From the NCBI GenBank assembly GCA_964631745.1, contig CAZVWV010000001.1:1-64000 (forward strand): a stretch of 64,000 bases of DNA, in the 5' to 3' direction. Position numbers and translations under genes: made by a program. The notes under the pieces were generated by a model. That model ran no database searches, was not told where the DNA came from, and saw only the letters and a list, made by a program, of their open reading frames with translations. This DNA is from CAZVWV01 sp964631745 (GTDB lineage: Bacteria; Bdellovibrionota_C; UBA2361; JBGSMV01). Each line of letters opens with the position of its first letter. Position 1 is the stretch's first letter. Shown here one piece after another: positions 36,452-44,281 of this stretch.

Positions 36452-37675
36452 TCACGCCCGGGGCGCACTCAAAGCCTCAACAAACACTGATAAAAACTTA
36501 TTGGCGCTAAAGCCGTCCATTACGCGGTGATCTATGGTTAAAGTCACGTAGCACATAGGGCGGATCTCCGGAGTTTCTACGCCGTTCCGTTCTATAACCT
36601 TATACCGCTTCTCAACTTTACCGATTCCTAAAATGGCTGACTGCGGAGTGTTTATGATTATGGGCGCGGCCAGCAAGCTGCCGCTCACGCCGTGATTGGA
36701 GATCGTAAATGTTCCGCCCTGAACATCTCTGGGCTCAAGCTTGCCAGCGCGGGCTTTTTGGCTGAGGTCGCTTAGCGCTTTGGCGAGCTCAAAGAGATCT
36801 AGATCTTGGGCTTTTTGAATTACGGGCACGACCAGGCCATCTTGCTCAAGGGCGGTGGCGATGCCGATATTGATATCGGAGAATAACTCTAGCTCGTCCG
36901 GATGCCAACTGGAATTGGCCTCAGGCACGGCTTTAAGAGCTGCCACGGCGGCTTGCACGAAATAGGAGGTGTAAGTTAAGCGCGCACCGCGGGCTTCGAA
37001 CTCGTTTTTTTTGCTTTCACGATCTGCCAGCATTGGTCCCAGGTCTGCTTCGAAAACTGAAGTAACGTGCGGAACGTTGGCTAAGCTTTCTGCCATATGG
37101 CGCGCCACGCTTTTTCGCATTGCGGAATGGCGCAGACGCCTGCTTGGAACTGCCTGGCTGGAGGGAGCAGAGGAGGGCGCGTTGGCGCTCCCGGCCAAAT
37201 ATCGCTCTACGTCTTCGTGCGTGATGCGCCCGCCTTTTCCGGTGCCTGCAATTCTTGAGGGATCGATATTATGCTGATTCAATAACTTTCTTACCGCCGG
37301 GCTTAAATCTAATTGGGAAGAGGTTCCTGATGAGGTAGTCGGCGAGTTTGTCGGCGAAGTACTCACACATGGGTTCCTGTTCGAAGTAAGCTCCTTCTCG
37401 GGTGCGTTCGGCGATACCGACCCTGCGCCAGCTTGGGTGCTAACAATTCCTAAGACTTCCCCCGGAAAAACTTCCTGTCCTTCCTCTTTTCGAATTTCGC
37501 TCAGCACTCCGGCGGCGGGCGAGGCGATTTCGACGCTTACTTTGTCGGTGCTGAGTTCTAGTATGGGCTCGTGTTGTTTAACCGGATCGCCCACTTTCTT
37601 TAGCCATTTTCCTATTAACGACTGGGTGCCTTCCTGGTTTTCAGCGGGCATCAAGATTTCGTGTGCGCCTGACAT
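36452..37675 (-). CDS. 2-oxoacid dehydrogenase E2 component (dihydrolipoamide acyltransferase)
   Basis: Transfers the acyl group from E1 to CoA; 407 residues. Lipoyl domain at 1-80 with the modified Lys45 in ELSTDKVSVEI; E1/E3-binding domain at about 122-160 (LSPAVRKLLNQHNID, GTGKGGRITHEDV); catalytic domain with His383 and Asp387 in TIDHRVMDGFSANKF. It follows the fused E1 gene by three bases. Substrate may be branched-chain 2-oxoacids or a related acid; pyruvate cannot be excluded. No E3 gene is adjacent. Confidence 0.92.
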   Translation of the reverse strand: MSGAHEILMPAENQEGTQSLIGKWLKKVGDPVKQHEPILELSTDKVSVEIASPAAGVLSEIRKEEGQEVFPGEVLGIVSTQAGAGSVSPNAPEKELTSNRNPCVSTSPTNSPTTSSGTSSQLDLSPAVRKLLNQHNIDPSRIAGTGKGGRITHEDVERYLAGSANAPSSAPSSQAVPSRRLRHSAMRKSVARHMAESLANVPHVTSVFEADLGPMLADRESKKNEFEARGARLTYTSYFVQAAVAALKAVPEANSSWHPDELELFSDINIGIATALEQDGLVVPVIQKAQDLDLFELAKALSDLSQKARAGKLEPRDVQGGTFTISNHGVSGSLLAAPIIINTPQSAILGIGKVEKRYKVIERNGVETPEIRPMCYVTLTIDHRVMDGFSANKFLSVFVEALSAPRA

Positions 37676-37678
37676 CTC

Positions 37679-39745
37679 TTAGAACTCCATTAGATCGGTA
37701 ATCTTTTGTTGTATCGATGCCACACTTGGAACTACGCTCTCCATAAGCTGCACATTGTGCGGGATGGGGAGGTCCTGCACTGCGAGTCGCTGAATAGGAG
37801 CATCTAAATTGAAAAAGCACTCGCTTGCGATGGTGGCTGAGACTTCGGCACCAAATCCTGCGGTTAAGCCGTCTTCATGCACAATCAAAACGCGCCGCGT
37901 TTTCCTGACTGACTCCAGCACGCAAGCCTTGTCCCACGGGGCTATGGTCCGCAAATCAATAATTTCGCCATCCACACCGGATGCTTCTAGAGCTTCAACG
38001 CAGCGTTCGACCATCCCGGCCCAACTAATCACAGTGCATTTGGCTCCGCTGCGCAAAATCTGCGCGCGTCCGAAGGGCACGATGTAGTTATCCCCTGGAT
38101 AGGCGCGCCTGGCCCAACTGCCGTCCAGCATGGCGCGATGTTCAAAGAATATGGTGGGATTGTTAGAGCGCATGGCTGCGCGTAAAAGTCCGACCGCGTC
38201 CTCGGCGTTTGAAGGCACTGCCACCTGCCATCCGATGGCGTGCGCCCAGAGCACTTCGTTGCTGACGGAGTGCCAGGGGTCGCCGCATTTGAAGTATCCG
38301 CCTGGAATACGTACCACAATGGGGGCAGCGAAGCGGTTGGCGGTGCGCCAGCGCATGCTGCCGCAGTTGTTTAGCTGCTCAGTGGCAGGGTCGGCGTATT
38401 TTCTAAACTGAATCTCGGCCACTGGCATTAAGCCCGCGATCGCCATTCCAACGGCACGGCCGATTATGCCTTCTTCCGATAAGCTGGTGTCAAAGACGCG
38501 TTCGTCGCCGAACTCGGCCTGAAGTCCCATTGTGGCAGCGTGCACGCCACCCTTGGGGCCGACATCTTCGCCGAAAACCAAGACGCGAGGGTTAATTTTC
38601 AACTCGTGCTGCAGGGTGCGACGAATTGCGGTGACCATGTTGATGCGGGTGGGCTCTGGCGTGGGATTATAAAAAGGCTCGGGCTGGGTGTAGCCACAAC
38701 TTAGAAGCCCGCCCATCTTCTGCAGCTCTGGCGCGCCGGAATCGAGCTGCTCGCTGAAAACATAACGGTGCACGCGCGAAACGTCCGGCGCCGGGCGAGC
38801 GAGAGCATTTTCGAGCGCTGCGGCGGTATCGGACTTAGCCTTGCTTTCTATGGCATCCCACTCTTTTGAAGTAACTATTCCGTCCAGCATGAATTTTTTA
38901 AGGGACAGCAAAGGGTCACGTTCTCTTTCTGACTCAAGCAGATCTTCTGATTTGTAACTCTGAGTGTCCTGGCCGGAATGTCCGGTCAAACGTGGAACGG
39001 TAAGGCGCAACAGAGCCGGGCCTGCCCAGGATCTTACGTGAGAAAAGGCTTGGCCGGATAGCTTCAGGGTTTCTTCTGGGTCTGTGCCGTTGCCATCTAG
39101 TACGAGCAAATTCTTAAAGCTCTTTAAGTTCTCTGCGATATTTGCGCCGGGCGTCTGAAATTTCGAGGGTACAGAGATCCCGTACTGGTTGTCCTCGATG
39201 TAAAACAGAAGCGGGAGCTTCAAAGTCGTAGCCATGGTAAGCGCCGACCAGAATCCGTTTGTGGCCACTGAAGCCTCGCCGCCTAACACCATGGCGATGG
39301 CGCCCTTGCAACTTGAATCCTTTAGCACGCGAGATTTGTAAATTAGCGACTGTGCCCATCCTGCGCTGGGTGTGTATTGAGAGCCGACATCGCCCGACAT
39401 GGGCAGCACGGCGGGGCCATCGTGGTTTGGAAGATTGCAAACTACTCCGATATCGCGACCGTCGCTGAAACCACCAGAGCGCATCAAGGGTCCGGCGAAA
39501 GCGTCGTCCAGCGCTAGGCCCAGAGAGAGCAGGAACGGTCGCGAGCGGTAATACGCGCTGGCGGCATCGCCTCGGCGGTTAAGAGATTGTCCAATGATAA
39601 TCTGGGCTACGTCGTGACCACGGGCCGAGAACTGATAGAGTACTTTTTTTTCAGGAACAAGACGTTTTTCCTCAAGCTCATCAATCTCACGAGAGACGAG
39701 AGTGAGATAAGCAACTTTAGCCCAATCGATTACCTGTTCCGACAT
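37679..39745 (-). CDS. 2-oxoacid dehydrogenase E1, alpha-beta fusion
   Basis: Thiamine-diphosphate-dependent decarboxylase, 688 residues from the ATG at 39745 (a TTG at 39808 would add 21 unlikely residues). The alpha half carries GGEASVATNGFWSALTMATT and IEDNQYGISVPSKFQ; the beta half carries GEDVGPKGGVHAATMGLQ, VFDTSLSEEGIIGRAVGMAI and LPIPHNVQLMESVVPS. Fused E1 of this type is common for branched-chain 2-oxoacid dehydrogenases. It is upstream of E2 on the same strand. Confidence 0.92.
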   Translation of the reverse strand: MSEQVIDWAKVAYLTLVSREIDELEEKRLVPEKKVLYQFSARGHDVAQIIIGQSLNRRGDAASAYYRSRPFLLSLGLALDDAFAGPLMRSGGFSDGRDIGVVCNLPNHDGPAVLPMSGDVGSQYTPSAGWAQSLIYKSRVLKDSSCKGAIAMVLGGEASVATNGFWSALTMATTLKLPLLFYIEDNQYGISVPSKFQTPGANIAENLKSFKNLLVLDGNGTDPEETLKLSGQAFSHVRSWAGPALLRLTVPRLTGHSGQDTQSYKSEDLLESERERDPLLSLKKFMLDGIVTSKEWDAIESKAKSDTAAALENALARPAPDVSRVHRYVFSEQLDSGAPELQKMGGLLSCGYTQPEPFYNPTPEPTRINMVTAIRRTLQHELKINPRVLVFGEDVGPKGGVHAATMGLQAEFGDERVFDTSLSEEGIIGRAVGMAIAGLMPVAEIQFRKYADPATEQLNNCGSMRWRTANRFAAPIVVRIPGGYFKCGDPWHSVSNEVLWAHAIGWQVAVPSNAEDAVGLLRAAMRSNNPTIFFEHRAMLDGSWARRAYPGDNYIVPFGRAQILRSGAKCTVISWAGMVERCVEALEASGVDGEIIDLRTIAPWDKACVLESVRKTRRVLIVHEDGLTAGFGAEVSATIASECFFNLDAPIQRLAVQDLPIPHNVQLMESVVPSVASIQQKITDLMEF

Positions 39746-39834
39746 GCGCAGGTATTTTTGGCATGCAATTGGACTAAGGTCAATCTTGCGGAGCGGTAGT
39801 AACGGCAAAGAGGCCGTTACTACCGATTGGATGC

Positions 39835-40098
39835 TTAGACCGTACGGTCTAACTCCTCCGAGTCTCGCTTGGCGCTATCAGCCGATCTATCAGACTCCTC
39901 GCTTGGCTCAATCTCACGGGGTTGGGCCTGGGCAATCTTAGCTGGCTGCCGGACATCGGCCTGAGGCGCAGCGCGCACCTCTGACTTAGTAAAACGCACA
40001 GCATCTTCCTCGACCTTCTTGGGCTCTATTGCTCGTTTCTCTAATGGTTGGGTTGTTTGTGAACGGCTTTGTTCTGAGATGACGTTAATCGCTCTCAT
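39835..40098 (-). CDS. Small charged unknown protein (87 aa)
   Basis: Not recognised. A strong AGGAGG site lies before the ATG, which supports translation. The protein is highly charged and likely disordered (KKVEEDAVRFTKSEVRAAP; SDRSADSAKRDSEELD). It is 89 bases upstream of the E1 gene on the same strand. Confidence 0.5.
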   Translation of the reverse strand: MRAINVISEQSRSQTTQPLEKRAIEPKKVEEDAVRFTKSEVRAAPQADVRQPAKIAQAQPREIEPSEESDRSADSAKRDSEELDRTV

Positions 40099-40224
40099 AC
40101 AGCTAAACCTCCTTATCTAGTCTATAGTTGTCTAATCCATGACACTCTAAGAGCGTCTAAATTCAGGTCGACCCCAATCCCCAACAGCTTTACAAACCGC
40201 GCCACAGTTTTTCAGCCCCCCATG

Positions 40225-40296
40225 GGGGGTACGCATTTGCTCAGAGACCATGCGCAACATGGGTTGCGCATGGTCTCTGAGCAAATGCGTACCCCC
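40225..40296. repeat. Perfect 34-bp inverted repeat built from two family A units
   Basis: Left arm 40225-40258, right arm 40263-40296, loop ATGG; all 34 bases pair exactly. Each arm starts with GGGGGTACGCATTTGCTC and ends GCGCAAC, and contains the family A loop CTCAGAGACC flanked by CGCAT/ATGCG. So two inverted copies of the small hairpin are joined head to head. It lies in the gap between the 87-residue gene and paaG and may be a strong cruciform or RNA hairpin. Confidence 0.85.
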
Positions 40297-40354
40297 AGGC
40301 TGGCAAATCGATAACAATGTTAGTGTGTTAGCTTGGGCGTGGGGCATGAATATT

Positions 40355-40500
40355 GGGTAGCGCAGGCGAGCTCGCCTGCCGATGCCACGAAGTTGTACTA
40401 AATCTTAGGCCGGCAGGCAGCACTAGGCGCTAGCGGGCGCTGCTACGCCATAAACTGTAGGGCCGCTATGAACATACGCCGACAAAGCCTGGGCGCTTTA
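40355..40500 (+). repeat. Long dispersed repeat (family B), diverged copy
   Basis: Matches the 60-kb copies over CGATGCCACGAAG and CTTAGGCCGGCAGGCAGCAC, then over GCTACGCCATAAACTGTAG, and is more diverged than they are. It has GGCGAGCTCGCC as its first palindrome. Together with 40225-40296 it fills most of the 458 bases before paaG. Confidence 0.6.
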
Positions 40501-40556
40501 TTTTTTTTAGTGATCTAGCTAGATTAGCCCAAATAATACTTGAAGGGTGTTTGCGC

Positions 40557-41342
40557 ATGGGTTTAATCGTTACTAGTTTCGAAGCTGGGGTTTTGAGCCT
40601 TCGGCTTAACCGTCCCGAGGTTTTAAATAGCTTTAATCATGAGATGGCCTCTGAGCTTCAGGCTGCTTTGCGCGAGGGTGGGAAGGACGAGGCTGTTCGG
40701 GTGGTGCTGATTACAGGCGAGGGGCGCGCCTTTTGCGCTGGCCAAGATCTGTCAGAGGTGGCGCCCGCTCCGGGTGGTAGCTTGCCTAACTTGGGCGAGG
40801 TTGTGCGTGTCAATTATAACCCCATCATTTCGCTGATTCGTCATCTGGAAAAACCTGTGGTTGCAGCGGTTAACGGTATCGCTGCGGGGGCCGGGGCGAA
40901 TCTGGCATTTGCTTGCGATCTAGTGACAGCTGCGCGCGAGGCGAATTTTGTGCAGAGCTTTTCAAAGGTCGGCCTTATTCCGGACAGTGGCGGCACCTTT
41001 ATGTTGCCACGGCTAGTCGGACTTCAACGCGCCACGGCGCTTTGCTTTCTGGGCGAGAAATTGTCAGCGGAAGAGGCTCAGAAAATAGGGCTTGTATATA
41101 AGATTTGTGAAAAGGATGTGCTTGGGGCCGAGGCATTTAGCTTGGCGTCAAATTTAGCGACGCAACCCACGCGTGGTTTCGCCTTGACAAAAAAAGCTTT
41201 TAATCAGAGTTTCGGGAACACGCTCGAGCAGCAGCTAACGCTCGAAGGTGATTACCAAGCGCTTTGTGGAAAGACTGCGGACTACCGCGAGGGCGTCACG
41301 GCTTTTTTGCAAAAGCGCACTCCAAATTTTATCGGAAAGTAG
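40557..41342 (+). CDS. paaG: PaaG-like enoyl-CoA hydratase/isomerase (1,2-epoxyphenylacetyl-CoA isomerase)
   Basis: Converts the ring epoxide from PaaABC to the seven-membered oxepin-CoA; 261 residues from the ATG at 40557 (a TTG at 40551 is less well placed for GAAGGG at 40542-40547). LVILxG-type start, AVNGIAAGAGANLAFACDLV, and the PaaG-type segment LIPDSGGTFMLPRLVGLQRA, with a GEKLSAEEAQKIGLV helix. The neighbours paaH and paaJ fix its role. Confidence 0.87.
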   Translation: MGLIVTSFEAGVLSLRLNRPEVLNSFNHEMASELQAALREGGKDEAVRVVLITGEGRAFCAGQDLSEVAPAPGGSLPNLGEVVRVNYNPIISLIRHLEKPVVAAVNGIAAGAGANLAFACDLVTAAREANFVQSFSKVGLIPDSGGTFMLPRLVGLQRATALCFLGEKLSAEEAQKIGLVYKICEKDVLGAEAFSLASNLATQPTRGFALTKKAFNQSFGNTLEQQLTLEGDYQALCGKTADYREGVTAFLQKRTPNFIGK

Positions 41343-41346
41343 AGTT

Positions 41347-42522
41347 ATGAAGTCGGTTGCAATTAAAGTGGGAGTGATCGGAGCTGGCTCCATGGGGTCA
41401 GGAATCGCGCAACTTCTGGCGTCTCACGGACACGAGGTGGTGCTAAATGATATTCACTCGGCCCAGCTCGGACGAGCGCGAACCAACATAGAGCGCTCGC
41501 TTAAATCCCAGATTGAACGGGGCAGAATTGATGAAGTCCAGGCTCGTGGAATTCTTAATCGTATAAGTTTCGCGGAAAATATTTTGGCATTTACGGCTTG
41601 TGAATTAGTAATCGAGGCGGCCCTCGAAGACTTGAAAATTAAGCAAGAAATTTTCAGACAACTTGAAGATGTGGTCACGAATGGGGCCATCTTGGCATCT
41701 AACACATCCTCGCTCTCAATCGCTTCTATCGCCGCAGCCTGCAAACGCAAACCTCAGCGCGTGCTGGGCATGCATTTTTTTAATCCTCCCATGGTATTGC
41801 CGTTAGTGGAGATTATTCCAAATGTTACCACCTCGCCCGAAATTGTGGTCAAGGCGCGCGCGCTGGTTGAGAGTTGGGGAAAGGTTACGGTGGTGGCCAA
41901 AGACACACCAGGTTTCATCGTTAACCGTATAGCGCGCCCATTCTATGGCGAATCTCTGCGAATTCTAGAAGAGGGCATAGCTGATATCGCCACCATCGAT
42001 TGGGCCCTCAAAGAGTTAGGCGGATTTAAAATGGGCCCGTTCGAGTTAATGGACTTCATCGGGAACGATATTAATTACCGTGTGACGGAATCTGTCTTCG
42101 AAGCGCTCTTTTACGATCCCAAATACAAACCTTCCTTAACGCAGAAACGCTTAGTCGAGGCCGGACACCTCGGACGAAAAACCAGCCAAGGGCACTATAA
42201 TTATCACCCCGGGGCGGTAAATAGCGAGGCCAAGAAAGATCCTAAACTGGGCCAGGAAATTCTGATGCGCGTGCTCTGCATGCTGATTAACGAAGCGGCC
42301 GACGCGCTTTTATTTCAGATCGCATCGCGTGAAGATATCGATTTGGCCATGACCAAGGGCGTAAACTATCCCAAGGGACTGCTGGCTTGGGCCGATGAGC
42401 TTGGAGTTAAGAAGGTACTCTCGCAGGTGGAGGCACTTTACGAACTTTACAGCGACGATCGTTATCGCCCCAGCGCCATGTTGAAACGACTAGCGAAGGC
42501 AGGCAAAAGTTTTTATGAGTGA
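41347..42522 (+). CDS. paaH: 3-hydroxyacyl-CoA dehydrogenase, PaaH-like
   Basis: NAD-dependent oxidation of 3-hydroxyadipyl-CoA; 391 residues from the ATG at 41347, the point where the family usually starts (upstream codons of the longer frame overlap paaG). NAD-binding motif VGVIGAGSMGSGIAQLLA at 8-25, then GMHFFNPPMVLPLVEIIP, and a second C-terminal 3HCDH domain (MTKGVNYPKGLLAWADELG). It starts four bases after paaG and overlaps paaJ by eight. Confidence 0.9.
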   Translation: MKSVAIKVGVIGAGSMGSGIAQLLASHGHEVVLNDIHSAQLGRARTNIERSLKSQIERGRIDEVQARGILNRISFAENILAFTACELVIEAALEDLKIKQEIFRQLEDVVTNGAILASNTSSLSIASIAAACKRKPQRVLGMHFFNPPMVLPLVEIIPNVTTSPEIVVKARALVESWGKVTVVAKDTPGFIVNRIARPFYGESLRILEEGIADIATIDWALKELGGFKMGPFELMDFIGNDINYRVTESVFEALFYDPKYKPSLTQKRLVEAGHLGRKTSQGHYNYHPGAVNSEAKKDPKLGQEILMRVLCMLINEAADALLFQIASREDIDLAMTKGVNYPKGLLAWADELGVKKVLSQVEALYELYSDDRYRPSAMLKRLAKAGKSFYE

Positions 42523-43726
42523 CGCATTTATTATCGACGGCGCCCGAACGCCCATTGGAAATTACGGCGGGGCCTTGTCAACTGTCAGGCCCGATGATTT
42601 GGCGGCCCATGTAATTCGCGCCCTGCTAAAGAAAGTTGGAGTTGAAGTTTCCTCAGAGATAGGCGATGTGCTCTTAGGCTGTGCTAATCAGGCCGGAGAA
42701 GATAACCGCAATGTAGCACGCATGGCGTCGCTGTTGGCTGGCCTCCCGCATCAGGTGCCGGGCCAAACTATTAACAGGCTCTGCGCCTCGGGACTTTGCG
42801 CCGTGATCGACGCTGCCCGTGCCGTTCGGTGCAATGAAGCTTCTCTAATAATTGCGGGAGGTGTGGAAAGCATGAGCCGCGCTCCATACGTGCTTTCAAA
42901 ATCCGCCCAAGCCTTTGCGCGCGACGCCCAGCTCTTTGATACGACCATCGGCTGGCGCTTTGTTAATCCGAAAATGAAGGAGCTTTACGGTATCGATTCC
43001 ATGGGCGAAACAGCTGAGAACGTGGCTGAGAAATATCAGATCTCTCGCGGCGACCAGGACCAGTTTGCGCTTCATAGTCAGAAAAAAGCTGCCGCTGCCC
43101 GCGAACGCAAGAGGTTTACCCAAGAGATCGCTGCTATCGAAATCCAGTTAGGTAAGGGAAAAAGCGTCACTTGTGAGTCAGACGAATTTATTCGGCCCGA
43201 TAGCGCAATAGAAACACTCTCGAAATTGAAACCGGCCTTTAGAAGCGATGGTAAGGGATCGGTCACCGCCGGTAATTCGTCCGGCATAAACGACGGCGCC
43301 TGCGCGGTTTTGGTGGCTTCAAAGAGCGCCGTAAAACAACACAATCTTAGAGCGCTCGCGCGAGTCGTAGCTGGGGCTGCCGTGGGAGTCGAACCGCGCC
43401 TAATGGGCATGGGTCCGGTTGAAGCAACGCACAAGGTTCTAAAGCTTGCCGGGCTTACTTTGGCGGATATTGCGGTTATCGAGCTAAACGAAGCTTTCGC
43501 TGCCCAGAGCCTGGCTTGCTTACGGGAACTCGGACTTAAAGACGACGACAGCCGTGTCAATCCAAACGGCGGCGCTATCGCGCTTGGACATCCGCTAGGA
43601 ATGTCGGGCGCGCGTCTGGCGCTAACTGCCGCGCTCGAACTGCAAAATGCCTCTGGGCGTTATGCGCTTTGCACTATGTGCGTGGGAGTGGGCCAAGGTG
43701 TGGCCATGGTATTAGAGCGGTGTTAA
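42515..43726 (+). CDS. paaJ: PaaJ/PcaF-like 3-oxoadipyl-CoA thiolase
   Basis: Cleaves 3-oxoadipyl-CoA to succinyl-CoA and acetyl-CoA; 403 residues. Active-site Cys90 in NRLCASGLCAV, His in NPNGGAIALGHPLGMSGAR and second Cys in CTMCVGVGQG. A length of about 400 and the RPDDLAAHVIRAL region agree with the 3-oxoadipyl type. It overlaps paaH by eight bases. Convergent with the PH-domain gene. Confidence 0.9.
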   Translation: MSDAFIIDGARTPIGNYGGALSTVRPDDLAAHVIRALLKKVGVEVSSEIGDVLLGCANQAGEDNRNVARMASLLAGLPHQVPGQTINRLCASGLCAVIDAARAVRCNEASLIIAGGVESMSRAPYVLSKSAQAFARDAQLFDTTIGWRFVNPKMKELYGIDSMGETAENVAEKYQISRGDQDQFALHSQKKAAAARERKRFTQEIAAIEIQLGKGKSVTCESDEFIRPDSAIETLSKLKPAFRSDGKGSVTAGNSSGINDGACAVLVASKSAVKQHNLRALARVVAGAAVGVEPRLMGMGPVEATHKVLKLAGLTLADIAVIELNEAFAAQSLACLRELGLKDDDSRVNPNGGAIALGHPLGMSGARLALTAALELQNASGRYALCTMCVGVGQGVAMVLERC

Positions 43727-43730
43727 CCTG

Positions 43731-44276
43731 TTACTCATCATGATCCGAGATCTGATGATCATCTTCAGCCAAAGGGCTATCTTCATCTTGCATTTTGCGG
43801 CTGTGATTCCTTAGGTCTTCCACCAATGTAGCCAGTTCAAGCGGCGCTCTTACGCCTTCAAGCACTACTTCGTTTTTGTCCTGGGCGGCGGTTTGAATCA
43901 TGACATCACCAAAATCAAAGATTCTGCCCCAGATATCCTGATTAACTGTGACCGAGCGGATATGTGCGTACTTTACCACGGGCACACTGTAAGATAACGA
44001 GAGTCTGCCATTGAAGTGCGTGACTTTATGCATCCCTAGCATATAAAGATCGTCATGGTATTTTCGCAAAACTTCAAGCAGCAACACCACCGGAATTACC
44101 GCCAACCAACGAAAGCGCGGGTCTTCGAAATACAGCACCAGATAATAAATCACCACGGCGAAAATTCCCGCCCAGATTATGTTTCTTGCAAGCGCAAATA
44201 ACGATCTGCGAGTTACGAGCAAGCGCTCATAATCTTCCCCCTGAAGCAGCTCCTGAATGTCCGGATAAAAGCCCAT
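43731..44276 (-). CDS. PH-domain (bPH2-type) membrane protein
   Basis: 181 residues. Two membrane segments at about 31-49 (NIIWAGIFAVVIYYLVL) and 55-71 (RWLAVIPVVLLLEVL) are followed by a bacterial PH-like domain with YMLGMHKVTHFNGRLSLSYS and the QDIWGRIFDFGDVMIQT motif typical of YdbT-like proteins. The C-terminus is acidic. Function unknown; it ends five bases after the paaJ stop. Confidence 0.75.
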   Translation of the reverse strand: MGFYPDIQELLQGEDYERLLVTRRSLFALARNIIWAGIFAVVIYYLVLYFEDPRFRWLAVIPVVLLLEVLRKYHDDLYMLGMHKVTHFNGRLSLSYSVPVVKYAHIRSVTVNQDIWGRIFDFGDVMIQTAAQDKNEVVLEGVRAPLELATLVEDLRNHSRKMQDEDSPLAEDDHQISDHDE

Positions 44277-44281
44277 CCGTA

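Noticed and set aside
40481..40508. Possible terminator AAAGC...GCTTT with a T-run before paaG
   Set aside because: Stem of only five base pairs and part of the diverged family B repeat; support is too weak.
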